DNA of 64,000 nucleotides from Macrotrachela quadricornifera (GCA_022393335.1 JAJEKB010021931.1:1266150-1330149); one strand, 5' to 3'; positions 12,135 through 23,236 are shown, counted from the stretch's first letter. Notes: generated by a model not told the origin, from the sequence alone. Numbers and translations: made by a program.

Positions 12135-12390
12135 TGTCGTTAAAAAGCTCGTTTAAATGGATAAAAAAAAGGTTTTGGTAGCTTACTCGACATGCTTTAT
12201 CACCTGGGAGTATAAAAAAATCAATTAGAAAAAAAAATTTTTTCCCATAGGAAACTGTTTTTCCAAAAATCGGATCTCTGGAGGCCTATGGAGAAAAACC
12301 ATGGTGATATTCGGAATCAGTGTAGTGAATAACCCTAGGTCCACTATATTTTATTAAAATATCGATTAACCAGTTGCATCGGTTCCCTCA
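12135..12390 (-). repeat. right terminal inverted repeat of the Tc5-like element
   Basis: Reverse-complement partner of 7664-7920, ending GTTGCATCGGTTCCCTCA. Scattered substitutions relative to the left arm indicate an old insertion. Confidence 0.85.
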
Positions 12391-14259
12391 TAAGTTCACA
12401 AAAGACTCAAAACGACTTTTCATCTTATCAAAATGACTAAAAAAATCCTACCTGAAGTATTTTTCATACGAAAAAGAATATTACAATATGTATGTGAAAT
12501 ACTTCAAGCGGGCTCTCTTATATATTCTGTCATGTTCAAAACAAAATGTGGAGTGGATAGTTAAACTATAGTGTCAATGAAACATTTGTAAAGTGCAAAG
12601 GATATTTTCGCGACATTTTTTTTCGTTAACATCAGTTGTACAAGATAGTATATTATCGCACCCTTTGTTTTAGCTGATTTGTAAGAGAAAATCAAATTTC
12701 TTTTCAGCAGTCATCAATGTTTGAGATGCGTAGGTTATATGAATGTTTTTTTGCATAGATGAAGGCCTTCGTACAGTCTCATAATTTGCTTCATTAGTTG
12801 TGCTGAAATTTAGGTTGTTTTTTATGGGTCTTTCGGTAGATCATTGTGAAGCGGATCAAAAACTGATAGCTGGAAAGATGTTGTATTGGTGTAGTGAAAT
12901 AATTGACATAGATTTCCTAATCATATACTGTTGTAAAATGGATTGTTTTGATAACTTTCTAATTAAAAGAGATCCTAATTGATTTAAGTCACAAAATTTT
13001 GATCAATTTACGATATATTTTCAATTTCTGATGTTATTGTTGGACATTGACTTTTGATTAAACTTTTAATAACAACGATTCGTAAGAAAATGCAAAAAAG
13101 GAAACACCATTGTAATAAAAGATTGCTTTAATACTCAAAAGATCATATGGCTCAATGCAAAGCTTGAGATTCCTATTGTTAGCTTAGAACTGCCAGATAT
13201 GGTTGGTATATATATATATGAGTATCATTTCCGAGTATAGGAAACAGCGGGAACAGTACGAAAAATGGTGACTATAGAACCGGACCTATACGGCAAGTTT
13301 GGGCCCGAAATACTGCTTCCCTGATTCGGTGATTTCCTATGAATTCCAGCCGGATCCGGTCTGTACGCTTCGACCTGGAAAGCTCCAAGAATTCTATAAT
13401 TGCTAGATTATTTTCTTAATCGCTTTCGGAACAAATCATTTCAAACAAAATTATTTCAGATCTGAAGTAAACAAAAAAATACAGAAGGACGTCGCTAAGC
13501 CATTTTTCACATAACTAAAAAAATTTTTCAGATTAATATTCAAAAAAATTCGCTAGTTTTAACCACAGTTGATAGTCATTGTGAGGTCTCTCTCTAACTA
13601 AGCTCTGTCTGCAAGCGGGAAAGATAGAGTACACTCATCGATGAATATATGTCAAAACGTATAAAGAAACGAATGAATATAAAAGCAGACTACATACACA
13701 TATAAGAAAGAGAACTAGAGAAAGAATGGTATCAAAGATAACATTCTTTCTCGAAAAACAGAACATGAAATGAAGAAGCACAAAACACTATGTGAATGCA
13801 AAGGAGAAAGAGAAACAGTAGCGAGGACACTCGTCATCGCTAATAGTTATAACTCGAGTTATAATTGTTTTAACTTTTTGCCGATTTTCTCAACTATCAA
13901 CTTTGTGAAAAATAGTTTTAACTCCAACAGTGATTCTGTCGCATATTAGACAATAATGCAAACAATACGAGATAGTAAAGATGTGTATGTTCTGTTGAAA
14001 AATTACCAAGAAATCTTTCTGTAACAAATTATTTTTTCTCTACTGAATTATAAAGCGACACCCGTTGTTTTTTATACGGTTTGATCTGATCATGTAAGAA
14101 TCTGAAGAAATATTTGAGATGGCTATATCAGAATCTGACCTTCATCTGATAATTAGATTTTTCGACCTCAGTATTGAATAAAGAAGAGAAATAAAGTTTT
14201 CCCTTTACTCGTGCATGTTTTTCTACGATCACATCAATATTCTTCATTTTCACGGATAC
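12391..14259. other. non-coding interval
   Basis: No supported gene. There is a small (TA)n tract near 13207 and a GGATCCGG-containing patch at 13250-13380. GTTTTAACCACAGTTGATAG near 13557 is partly mirrored by CTATCAACTTTG...TAGTTTTAAC near 13896, which could be the ends of a decayed inverted-repeat element. Confidence 0.35.
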
Positions 14260-14265
14260 TTTATT
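14260..14265 (-). terminator. polyadenylation signal of the ART-TPR gene
   Basis: AATAAA on the minus strand (TTTATT on plus), about 28 bases past the stop codon of the gene whose CDS ends at 14293. Confidence 0.5.
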
Positions 14266-14292
14266 TGGACAATGACATTAAAAAAACATCTG

Positions 14293-16674
14293 TTATAATT
14301 TCTCTTTGAGAAATTCAATAGTTTCTTTTATAACTTTGATACTTGGATCAGTAGAAGGTAATGAACATTGTTCAATAACTAAAGCATGCTCATAATATTC
14401 AAGGGCTTTTTCATATTCGTTCATATCCATATAAACTTGTCCGACATTGTTGTAAGATATGGCTAAGTCAGAATGAGTTGCAGGAAGTGTTCTCTTCGCA
14501 TTTTCAAGAGCCTTTATAAAATATTCAAGTGCTCTCGAATACTGTTCAATCTTGTAATAAACTTTACCGATGTTATTGTAAAACGTAGCCCAAGAAGGAT
14601 TATTTTCAGAAAAATTTTTTTCAAAGATTTGAAGCGCTTTCTTATGATATTCAAGTGCTTTGGGATACTTTTCCATGTCGTCATAAATAGTACCGACATT
14701 TTGATAAGAGACAGCCAAATAAGGATGATTTTTAGGAAGAATTTTCTCAAAGATTTCAATCGCTTTCTTATAATATTCAAGTGCTCTGGGGTACTTTTCC
14801 ATTTTGTGATAAATACTACCGACAATATTATAAGAGATAATCAAATAACTATGATTTTTAGGAAGAATTTTCTCAAAGATTTCAAGTGCTTTTTTATGAT
14901 ATTCAAGTGCTGTGGAGTATTCGCACTTATCTTCATAAACATTACCGATATTGTTGAAAGAAGCAGCCACATCGGGATGATTTTTTGGAACGGTTTTCAG
15001 TTTTATTTGAAGCGATCTTTCATAATATGTAAGCGCTTTGGAGAACTCATCCATATTTTTATATGCAAGACCCATATTGTTGTAAGTAGTAGCTAAATTC
15101 GAATAATTTGCAGGAAGAGATTTTTCGTAGGTTTTGCATGCTTTTTCATAATATTCAAGTGCTTGAGAGTAGTCATTCATATAAGCATATGCACTTCCAA
15201 TATTGTTGTACCAAGTCGCTCGGTCAGGATGACTTGCTCGAAGTTTTTTTTCTCGAATATCAAACGCTTTTTTATAATAATCGAGAGCTTTTTTATAGTT
15301 TGTTTGGTCACAATTAATTATTCCAAGCTGATGAAGTAAAAATGATTTTTCATCCTGATCAGTAGTTTGTTCTAACAGGTTATTATATAATTCTTCTGCT
15401 TTGTCAAACTGCGCCAACTTAATAAGTAACTGACCGAGACGAAACCATCCCTTAGCCCCTATTGATGTTTCTTCGTGAATCCGTTTCGTCAAGTGACATA
15501 ATTGTGGATCAGTGTCACTTGTGAGCATCAAATCTATTTCCCAAAGTCGTGTATTGCCATCCACTTGTTTCACTTGTCCGACACGGAAGACGGAATGCAT
15601 TGAGAATAAAATCTCTTTTTCTTGTTGAAAATTGCTCTCATTTGTAATATTAGCGTAAGATGTTTTAGCTATTGATGGATCAACAGATATTTGGAAAAGA
15701 ACACCTATATGATCAGGATTATCTGCATTACTTATAGCATAAGTATCGGATACTAGTCGATCATAACTTGTTGATAAAAAGTTATTGAATGACAACAAGC
15801 AGCCTGGTGTGTTTTTCAACTGCTCGAAGTCTGCCTGAGACAAACCTTGACCACGATACACAGTAAATGGTTTCAGATGACTTTGTTCACCAAATTGTTC
15901 AATATGTAATTTAACGATATTTTGATGAAGATCGCGAAGAAAGAAACCTAACTTAACAATAAGACTAATATCCATTAAACGTAAAGCTCTATTGAGAATA
16001 TCGTACAGAAAAGTGTAGCAAGTGTACCAGTAAATCGGTGATTTATTATAATATTCGGTCTCAAACGTTTCAATATCACGAAAGGTAGTAGTGTTCTTGA
16101 GGTATTGCTCTTTATAATACGTTGAGAATTGATCAATATGCTCTTGTGTGAAATCAATGGTAAGTAAGATTTCTTTCAGTATTTGCGTATACATAAAAGA
16201 GCATTCCAGTGTGTTCAATTTTTCATCGAATATTCGGTCAGTTTGTTTCATAAGGTTAATTGAAATTTTATTACGATCCCACGTCTCCGAAACCATCTGA
16301 AGGTCAGCGCAGATCGATGTAATATCCATGTATACACCCTTAATTTTAGACCATTCATTGTTAAAGTTTTGAAGCTGTGTATGGTTGTTAGAGAAAATAT
16401 AAACAGATTTTATATGACAGATATTGTCAAGAATTGGCATAACAGATCGGCATAATGTTTCCGAGACAATCATAAACACGATGTCTTCTGTCATGTCAGT
16501 AACAAAATCAATACATTCATCAACATCATCGAATGTATTAATTAAGTTGTTTACTTGCTGTAATTGTGTGATAGAATTGTTGAAATCGTCATTGTTTTCA
16601 TTCAACCAAAGTAAACGAAAATTTTGGACCATTTTCATAGGTTTTCGACGTGATCTTTCGTTTGGATTTGCCAT
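14293..16674 (-). CDS. arginine ADP-ribosyltransferase with C-terminal TPR array
   Basis: An intronless frame of 793 residues starting at the ATG at 16674. Residues about 1-230 form a conserved-looking N-terminal region without a domain I can name. Residues about 268-385 are an ART fold with the R-S-E signature: R274 in YRGQG, S301-T-S303 in NNFLSTS, and E352-K-E354 in QQEKEILF. This family transfers ADP-ribose from NAD+ to arginine. Residues about 405-780 hold nine tetratricopeptide repeats of the 42-residue, kinesin-light-chain-like type (for example ATTYNNMGLAYKNMDEFSKA), so the protein probably docks to partners through the array. There is no signal peptide, suggesting a cytosolic enzyme. 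ART-TPR fusions are strongly expanded in bdelloid rotifers. All key residues are present, so it looks active. Confidence 0.92.
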   Translation of the reverse strand: MANPNERSRRKPMKMVQNFRLLWLNENNDDFNNSITQLQQVNNLINTFDDVDECIDFVTDMTEDIVFMIVSETLCRSVMPILDNICHIKSVYIFSNNHTQLQNFNNEWSKIKGVYMDITSICADLQMVSETWDRNKISINLMKQTDRIFDEKLNTLECSFMYTQILKEILLTIDFTQEHIDQFSTYYKEQYLKNTTTFRDIETFETEYYNKSPIYWYTCYTFLYDILNRALRLMDISLIVKLGFFLRDLHQNIVKLHIEQFGEQSHLKPFTVYRGQGLSQADFEQLKNTPGCLLSFNNFLSTSYDRLVSDTYAISNADNPDHIGVLFQISVDPSIAKTSYANITNESNFQQEKEILFSMHSVFRVGQVKQVDGNTRLWEIDLMLTSDTDPQLCHLTKRIHEETSIGAKGWFRLGQLLIKLAQFDKAEELYNNLLEQTTDQDEKSFLLHQLGIINCDQTNYKKALDYYKKAFDIREKKLRASHPDRATWYNNIGSAYAYMNDYSQALEYYEKACKTYEKSLPANYSNLATTYNNMGLAYKNMDEFSKALTYYERSLQIKLKTVPKNHPDVAASFNNIGNVYEDKCEYSTALEYHKKALEIFEKILPKNHSYLIISYNIVGSIYHKMEKYPRALEYYKKAIEIFEKILPKNHPYLAVSYQNVGTIYDDMEKYPKALEYHKKALQIFEKNFSENNPSWATFYNNIGKVYYKIEQYSRALEYFIKALENAKRTLPATHSDLAISYNNVGQVYMDMNEYEKALEYYEHALVIEQCSLPSTDPSIKVIKETIEFLKEKL

Positions 16675-17001
16675 TGATGTTTATGTACCTCAGTTTTTAC
16701 CGGCTAGAAGAAATATACTCATATTTATATATAGTGTTGGACTTTATTCTGCTTGTGATTCACTCTTAAAAGTGTCCTTATAGTGATAATGAATATAAAC
16801 TGATAACAAACAAACGCAAAACAAAGAATCATCAAAGTTTGTTTGCTAACATCGAAATATGACGTGTTAGAGATGAGAATAAGATATTGAATGAAAAACA
16901 CAGATACATGCATGATTTATAAGTTTTTTAGTTCTCAAAAGACAGTGATTGTGTATGCTTGTTATCGAACGGAATATTTTCAGAAAAAGGAAAACATTTC
17001 G
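16675..17001. other. upstream region of the ART-TPR gene
   Basis: About 330 bp of non-coding sequence 5' of the minus-strand ART-TPR gene; presumably carries its promoter, although no clear TATA box was picked out. It ends at the left target duplication of the next MITE (16994-17001, ACATTTCG). Confidence 0.4.
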
Positions 17002-17475
17002 CAGTGTTTTATCCAGCGAGGGGGGGGGGGGCGAGAACTGGTCACGGTCTTATCTTTTAGAACCTTTTCAATAGTTACCATACAAGTTCCGGACCTACTT
17101 ACTGCGACACCCTCAGCGTAAAAATTCCTCCTTCGTCCTCGCTCTCATCCTCACTCTTCATCACTCTCACCCTGTTAAAGCGAAGAAAAAAATAGTTCCA
17201 AGAGTTTCGGAACTGTGGTAAAGGTTCCAAAAGAAAGATTCGTGGCCAGTGCTGCATCTATTGCTCGTTACGGTTCTTTGTATATTGTGTGCAAATTTTT
17301 TGGATAAATGAAATAAACAACTTTCATATAAGTGACAAAATACAATTGTTTGGAAAGCATCATTGGAAATTCGAGATTACCCAAAATAATTTCTTCTTGA
17401 AAACATTTTTGCTTGCCCTCCCGACAACTGGATAGCCTCCCCCTCGTTGGAGCGGAAAACCTGGATAAAACACTG
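17002..17475. mobile_element. hAT-like MITE
   Basis: Perfect 15-bp inverted termini CAGTGTTTTATCCAG / CTGGATAAAACACTG. The flanks ACATTTCG (16994-17001) and GCATTTCG (17476-17483) agree at 7 of 8 positions, an almost intact 8-bp target duplication. CAG-starting TIRs plus an 8-bp duplication fit the hAT superfamily. A 12-bp G run sits just inside the left end and a C-rich counterpart (CCTCCCCCTCG) on the right. No coding region. A 100-bp relative lies at 23137-23236. Confidence 0.75.
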
Positions 17476-17604
17476 GCATTTCGTGAAAATGAATTCATAA
17501 TTTTGAATATACATCAAATAGTCGGGTGAATCCCTTTTCGTCCTCACTCTTCCGAACATCCGGTACCATGACCGGATGATCGGGAGTATAATTTTGAGTT
17601 ACCG

Positions 17605-18411
17605 ATGTCCGGAGCAAAAATTGTCCGATGTTAGAAACGGTAAATTACAGGGTGTNNNNNNNNNNNNNNNNNNNNNNNNNNNNNNNNNNNNNNNNNNNNN
17701 NNNNNNNNNNNNNNNNNNNNNNNNNNNNNNNNNNNNNNNNNNNNNNNNNNNNNNNNNNNNNNNNNNNNNNNNNNNNNNNNNNNNNNNNNNNNNNNNNNNN
17801 NNNNNNNNNNNNNNNNNNNNNNNNNNNNNNNNNNNNNNNNNNNNNNNNNNNNNNNNNNNNNNNNNNNNNNNNNNNNNNNNNNNNNNNNNNNNNNNNNNNN
17901 NNNNNNNNNNNNNNNNNNNNNNNNNNNNNNNNNNNNNNNNNNNNNNNNNNNNNNNNNNNNNNNNNNNNNNNNNNNNNNNNNNNNNNNNNNNNNNNNNNNN
18001 NNNNNNNNNNNNNNNNNNNNNNNNNNNNNNNNNNNNNNNNNNNNNNNNNNNNNNNNNNNNNNNNNNNNNNNNNNNNNNNNNNNNNNNNNNNNNNNNNNNN
18101 NNNNNNNNNNNNNNNNNNNNNNNNNNNNNNNNNNNNNNNNNNNNNNNNNNNNNNNNNNNNNNNNNNNNNNNNNNNNNNNNNNNNNNNNNNNNNNNNNNNN
18201 NNNNNNNNNNNNNNNNNNNNNNNNNNNNNNNNNNNNNNNNNNNNNNNNNNNNNNNNNNNNNNNNNNNNNNNNNNNNNNNNNNNNNNNNNNNNNNNNNNNN
18301 NNNNNNNNNNNNNNNNNNNNNNNNNNNNNNNNNNNNNNNNNNNNNNNNNNNNNNNNNNNNACACCCTGTAATTTACCGTTTCTAACATCGGACAATTTTT
18401 GCTCCGGACAT
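17605..18411. repeat. perfect inverted repeat enclosing the assembly gap
   Basis: The 51 bases to the left of the gap (17605-17655) are the exact reverse complement of the 51 bases to its right (18361-18411). The innermost bases read TACAGGGTGT[gap]ACACCCTGTA, which looks like the TIR pair of a Tc1/mariner-type element whose body is missing. Further outward there are more CCGGATGTCCGG-type repeats on the right. The gap itself is 17656-18360 (705 N). Confidence 0.8.
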
Positions 18412-18420
18412 CCGGTATTT

Positions 18421-19811
18421 TCATTTCGATCTTCCGGTTTTTCCATTTCGGACATCCGGACACTTTTACAACAACTGGGTGGCGTTACGGACATCTAAGA
18501 CCGATGTTCGTAAAAAAAAGCGAGGACGAAAAGGGAGCCCCCCAAATAGTCAAGTGTTTTCTTTCATTGATGAGTGTCATAAAAATAAACGAGGTGACCT
18601 ATTATGTAAAACTATACTTTCTTTTAATGAAACGATATGGAACTTGATTTCAATCAACACGAATAACGAAAAACCTCAGATCAATCATCATCGGCTATAA
18701 ACAGCCGTATACCAATAAATTACGATGGAAAACAGCAGATGTTCACACTTAACGTTCACAGCAACCATATACGATGCTTTACGATGCTGTTATGACCATC
18801 GTAAACAGCGACTGTATAAATTCGCCGTCTACGATTCTCGTGACACCACAATGGCTGAACGATACCTTAATAAATCGGAACTCGAACTGTAAACGGCGTG
18901 AACGCGGTGTACGAATCAAAAATAAAGGAATGTCAACAGAGAACAAATACTTTTATTTACTCGTTCTCTACAAATTACATCAAGGATCGACTATGCAATA
19001 GATCATCTTAAAGCTGTTTATTTCTCATTGAATTAAAGTATTTTTTCCGAAACATTATAATAATCAACACAAAAAAGATATATATATGAACAGAAATACA
19101 CATCCATACCGACCTACAGCTGTGAATACATTCAATGATGAAAGAGATAAAGAAAATGTAGTAACGTTATACTCTATCCTAATGAACATGTCAGATCATT
19201 TACGTATAAAATAATATTTTCAACTAATAAAAATTTCCTTGTTTTTTTACATTAGAAAAATTCCAAAGTCAATAATTTTTCAAGAATTTCCCCAAACTTG
19301 AAAAATTTCCTCCAACGCGCTATTAGTTATATTAAGAACAAAAGTATGCCATAAGATGTAGCGTAAGGAGCTTTACAATTCCCATAAGACAGCTTATTTT
19401 CAAGTGCAGATTTTATTCTTAAAATAGACAAAATTTTGAGTGATCAAACATCGATCATGAAAAAAGATAATATTTTTGTTATCCGATCATTTTATCACGT
19501 AATATGCTTTATCAAAAGAAAAACAAAATACAGCAGATGATGCAACATGTACAACTTTACAATCTACATTTTAAAGTTTATTGTAATTATTTTGAAAAAA
19601 AGAGAAATTCTATACGATTAGTTTTTTCAGAAACCAAAGTTCGATTGTTCGTTTTCAAAACAAAAATTGCAACCAGAAAAAAGTGGTCTCATAAAAATTA
19701 TAGAGCTTTTCACGCTGCATCTTATAGCATATTTTAGTTGTTAATATAACTGATAAACAATTGAAACCTATTTGATGACGCGTACTTTTTTATTAGTGCA
19801 ATAAGAAAAAA
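18421..19811. other. non-coding interval
   Basis: No supported gene. The first 150 bp are rich in CCGGACATCCGG-like repeats belonging to the gap-flanking element. Near 18690-18900 there are loose repeats of TACGATG/AAACAGC. Near 19343 there is a copy of the 20-bp motif seen at the very start of the window. The frames in this stretch are short and lack recognisable content. Confidence 0.35.
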
Positions 19812-22343
19812 CTAAAATGAAAATTTAAAAGTTATTCTAGCACACTGTTGTTCTACTTGTTGCGCAACATTGTCTGTAATTTTATTTCGACTGAGACACA
19901 ACTTGTGCAGTGTCTATATAAAGAAGAGAACATGACTATGAGATATGTATAGATACAATGAGAATCACCGTGTTTTTTTCTAATGAATCAACAAAAGCTT
20001 GTACACCAACGATCCCAATTTGACAGTAATCAAGATCCATCATAATAAGTGCCTTTATGGAAAAATAAACCAGATGAATATGAGAGAGATGAAAATCGAA
20101 TGAAAATTACTGTATTATTTCGTAATCCATCAGCAAGACGCTGTGCACCAGCATCTTCGATTTCATTGCATCGAAGTTTAAGTGTCTCAAGTGTCTAGAG
20201 GTAAAAAGAAGAAGATCAATATGAAAAAGATGAAAATACGACGAAACTTACTGAATTTTTTTGTAAAGCATCCCCCAAATGTTGTCCTCCAATATATCCT
20301 ATTTGATTATGTTGAAGATCCAATGTGGTCAATGCCTAAATTTCGAGAAAAAGATCAATATAATAGATGTAAATTGGATGAGAATTATACTCTATTATTT
20401 CGTAAGCCATCAGCGAGACGTTGTGCTCCAACACTTCCAAATCGATTGTGCCCAAGTTCCAATATTGTGAGTGTCTAATGAGTAGAGACAAAGTTAAATA
20501 TGAGAAAGATGAAAATATGATTAGAATCACCGCATTATTTCTTAATACATCACCTAGATATTGTGCTCCAACATCTCCGATTTCATTGCATCCGAGTTTC
20601 AATGTGATCAGTGTCTAATGTGTATTGAACAACATGAATATGAGAAAAATGAAAAGAAAATGACAATTACTGAATTATTTCGTAAGACGTCGCTTAGATG
20701 TTGTGCTCCAATGTCGCCAATTTTGTTATGGCTAAGAGACAATCTGTTGAGTGTCTATATATAAAGAAACGGCTTCATATGAGAGAGAAGTAAAAATAGA
20801 ATAAAAATCACCGAATTATTTCTTAAACCGGCCGCGAGAAGTTCTATATCAGCATCTCCCATTGAATTAAATGTAAGATTCAATGTGGTGAGTGTCTAAT
20901 GTGCAGACAATAAAATTAAAATCAGCAAATAAGATACAATGAAGATCACTACATTATTTCGTAAAATATCAGCAACATATTGAGCCCCAATATCTCTAAC
21001 TTCGTTGTATTCAAGGTCCAACGTAGTGAGTGTCTACATACAGAAAAGAAAATGGCTGTAGCAGAGATGAACATCAGATGATAATTACTGAATTATTCTG
21101 TAAAGCATTAGCGAGATGTTGTACACCATCATTCCCGATTTCATTAGCTCGAAGTTTCAACGTGGTAAGTGTCTAATGAATAGAGAAGACGAGGAATGAA
21201 AGTAACATGAAAATAGGATGAGAATTACCGTATTATTTCGCAAGACATCAGCAAGATGTTGTGCACCGATATCACCAATTTCATTACCACCAAGATCCAA
21301 CATGGTGAGTGCCTAATATGTGTAAAAGAAGAGTAATATGAGAGAAATAAAAACAGAATGAAAATAACCTCATTATTTTGTAAGCTATGAGCAAGATGTC
21401 GTGCACCAACATCTTTGATTTTATTACCTTGAAGATTCAATGTCATAAGTGTCTAATATGTGGACAAGAAAATGAAAACATATCAGATGTAAATAAAATG
21501 AGGATAACCTGATTATTTTTCAAAGCATTAGCAAGATGTTGTGCACCATCCGGTCCGATTTTATTCCATTCAAGGATCAATGTGATGATAGCCTATATTA
21601 ATAGTACAAAATTAATATAAGAGAAATAAAACTAGGTTAAGAATTACTGTGTCATTTCGTAGAGCATTAGCAATATGTTGTGCACCAACTGCACCGATTC
21701 TTTCGGGTTCAAAGTATGTTTCACCCCGAACAGTCTATATAAGCATGTGAAGAGGAATATGAGAAAAAAAAATAGAATGAAAATAACCATCTTATATTGT
21801 AAGGTATGTGGAACATGTTCTATACCAGCAACGCCGAATGGCTCCCCACGAAGGTCCAGTGTAATGAGTGTCTATGTGTTGAGAAGAAAATGAATATAAA
21901 GATCATCGTATTATTTCCTAATGTATCTGAAAAATATACTACTGTAGCCATTTCAGATGTTTTCTACCTTTTTAGTATTTATTCTGGGTTTTCGAAATTT
22001 GTGATAGATGTGTGAGATTTCTCCTAGTATTTAAGACAATTTTCTCAAATCTCTTTTGTTCATAAAAATACGATTATTTATGAAATATTATCATGTAAGA
22101 TTTATTCATTTAAACTTAGAAAGAAGAAAATTAATAAAAAAAATAGTTTTTCGAAAACAATGATGTATTAGAAATGTAATAAGAACATAAATTCAAAATT
22201 ACCTTATATGGACCATAAGTATTTGCAATGTCATTTAGTCTTGCGCAGACATTACGAAATGACCAAAATATCTGTATTGGCTCAAGATTGTCTAGAATTC
22301 TATAAACCAATTCGACCGGTAACGTGCGTAAGGATAGACTCAT
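19812..22343 (-). CDS. F-box / leucine-rich-repeat protein, one LRR per exon (16 exons)
   Basis: Exon 1 (22343-22203) encodes 47 residues beginning MSLSLRTLPVELVYRILDNL, a typical F-box. It is followed by LRR exons at 21871-21788, 21734-21648, 21592-21509, 21452-21369, 21312-21229, 21172-21089, 21033-20950, 20895-20812, 20754-20671, 20614-20531, 20474-20391, 20335-20252, 20194-20111, 20052-19969 and the terminal exon 19913-19812. All but two of the LRR exons are exactly 84 bp (28 codons; one is 87, the last 102), all are phase 0-0, and introns are mostly 50-60 bp. Each encodes one ribonuclease-inhibitor-type repeat, consensus TLTTLDLxxNEIGDxGAQHL then ADALRNN. The spliced product is 473 residues with no stop. 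It is probably a substrate-recognition subunit of an SCF-type ubiquitin ligase, cytosolic or nuclear. Function is inferred from domain order. Confidence 0.85.
21900..22020 (-). pseudogene. degenerate extra LRR exon inside intron 1 of the F-box/LRR gene
   Basis: On the minus strand this stretch keeps the 3' half of an LRR exon (reading roughly ATVVYFSDTLGNNT, comparable with GAQHLADALRNNT). It has indels in the 5' half and a lost donor (ATGATC in place of GTGATT or GTAATT). It appears to be a dead repeat unit, skipped in the model given. Confidence 0.45.
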
Positions 22344-23136
22344 TTTTGTAAGGATTAATAGTATTGTTTATGAAATGTATGTGCGTTCAAGATATTCTAT
22401 TATATATCGTGTGTCGTTAAATTTCTCCCATGATGCAGTAGTTTCTTTCTTTTCTGTTTAACCTCCTGTGTTGCAACCACTTTTGTGTTTTGGAAGAACG
22501 CAAGAAGAAAAAAAACATCAATCTCTCTCTTGCATTCTGCCACATATAGTATACGATAAGACAGAACAGAAAAAAAACAAAAATCCTGTGCAATGTATAA
22601 GAACAATCACACGTTAACGTACAGCGTAAACTTACAATTGATTTGAATTATTGAATATTTACGATTAAACTATTTCATAAATTTAGGCTTAGTTCCTTTG
22701 ACTCTTGATAAAATTGCACTACAATGCGCAAATGTTTCAATAAATTCTTGTGCAAGGAAATGACTCATTTCAGAAGCTCTTTCAAATAATCCACGTGTTG
22801 ATATGCGATCTATTGATAGTTCTGTAAAATTTCATTATAAATCTCCGTTACAACTCGAATGTAGCAAAGAACAAGTACGATCATTTCTCAAACCTGCTAT
22901 GAAAATGTGCAAGATTCTATTATTTCAGAATGACCGTAAGGTTAATATACAATTACATTGAGAATTTATTAAATTATTGCGAACTATTTCTATGAAGGCT
23001 TAGATAAAAAAGAAATTCGTCAAATTCTTCTTCATTACAAACACAAAGCATATTGAAATCGAAGATCCACATGAAGATACTTTACCTATGACATCTTCGT
23101 AAACGATGTTCAACAACAACAAAACTTAAACATAAA
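22344..23136. other. upstream of F-box/LRR gene; possible coding fragment
   Basis: The first 300 bp are the likely promoter of the F-box/LRR gene. On the minus strand, 22812-22674 reads as a possible terminal exon: acceptor TATCAATAG, then sequence translating to RISTRGLFERASEMSHFLAQ and on to a stop after KGTKPKFMK. I do not recognise it, and no upstream exon could be joined, so it may be a fragment of an unidentified gene. Confidence 0.3.
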
Positions 23137-23236
23137 CAGTGTTTAATCCAGCGGGGGGTGAGGGGCAACGGGTATTTTGCCCCCTCGGAAGAGAGGTTTT
23201 GGCGCCCTCGAACGAAAAAACCTGAATAAAACACTG
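23137..23236. mobile_element. short hAT-like MITE, 100 bp
   Basis: Ends CAGTGTTTAATCCAG and CTGAATAAAACACTG are inverted repeats with two mismatches and match the TIR of the 474-bp MITE at 17002-17475. As in that copy, a G-rich tract follows the left end (GCGGGGGGTGAGGGG) and a C-rich one precedes the right end. No target duplication is visible. Confidence 0.6.

Larger units (their letters stand above)
7664..12390 (+). mobile_element. Tc5-like DNA transposon, interrupted by a Ginger element
   Basis: Long inverted terminal repeats of about 255 bp bound this 4.7-kb region (7664-7920 and 12135-12390; roughly 90% similar by eye). The ends read CAAGGGAACCGATGCAAC on the left and GTTGCATCGGTTCCCTCA on the right. 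The CAAGGGAA terminus and long TIRs recall Tc5 elements of nematodes. The sequence between the arms, once the nested Ginger element (7966-10195) is set aside, encodes a CENP-B/Tc5-type DDE transposase remnant (10430-11850). Without the insertion the element would be about 2.5 kb. The flanking dinucleotide is TA on both sides if the terminal bases are counted as imperfect; the exact target duplication is not resolved. Confidence 0.75.

Noticed and set aside
14473..15096. 207-codon plus-strand frame
   Set aside because: Antisense shadow of the TPR repeats of the ART-TPR gene; periodicity is explained by the real gene.
17576..18494. Long open frames on both strands across the N gap
   Set aside because: They exist only because runs of N are read as open; the flanks are inverted repeats, not coding.
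20182..22015. Several plus-strand frames of 60-100 codons
   Set aside because: Antisense shadows of the minus-strand LRR exons, which splice perfectly in phase.
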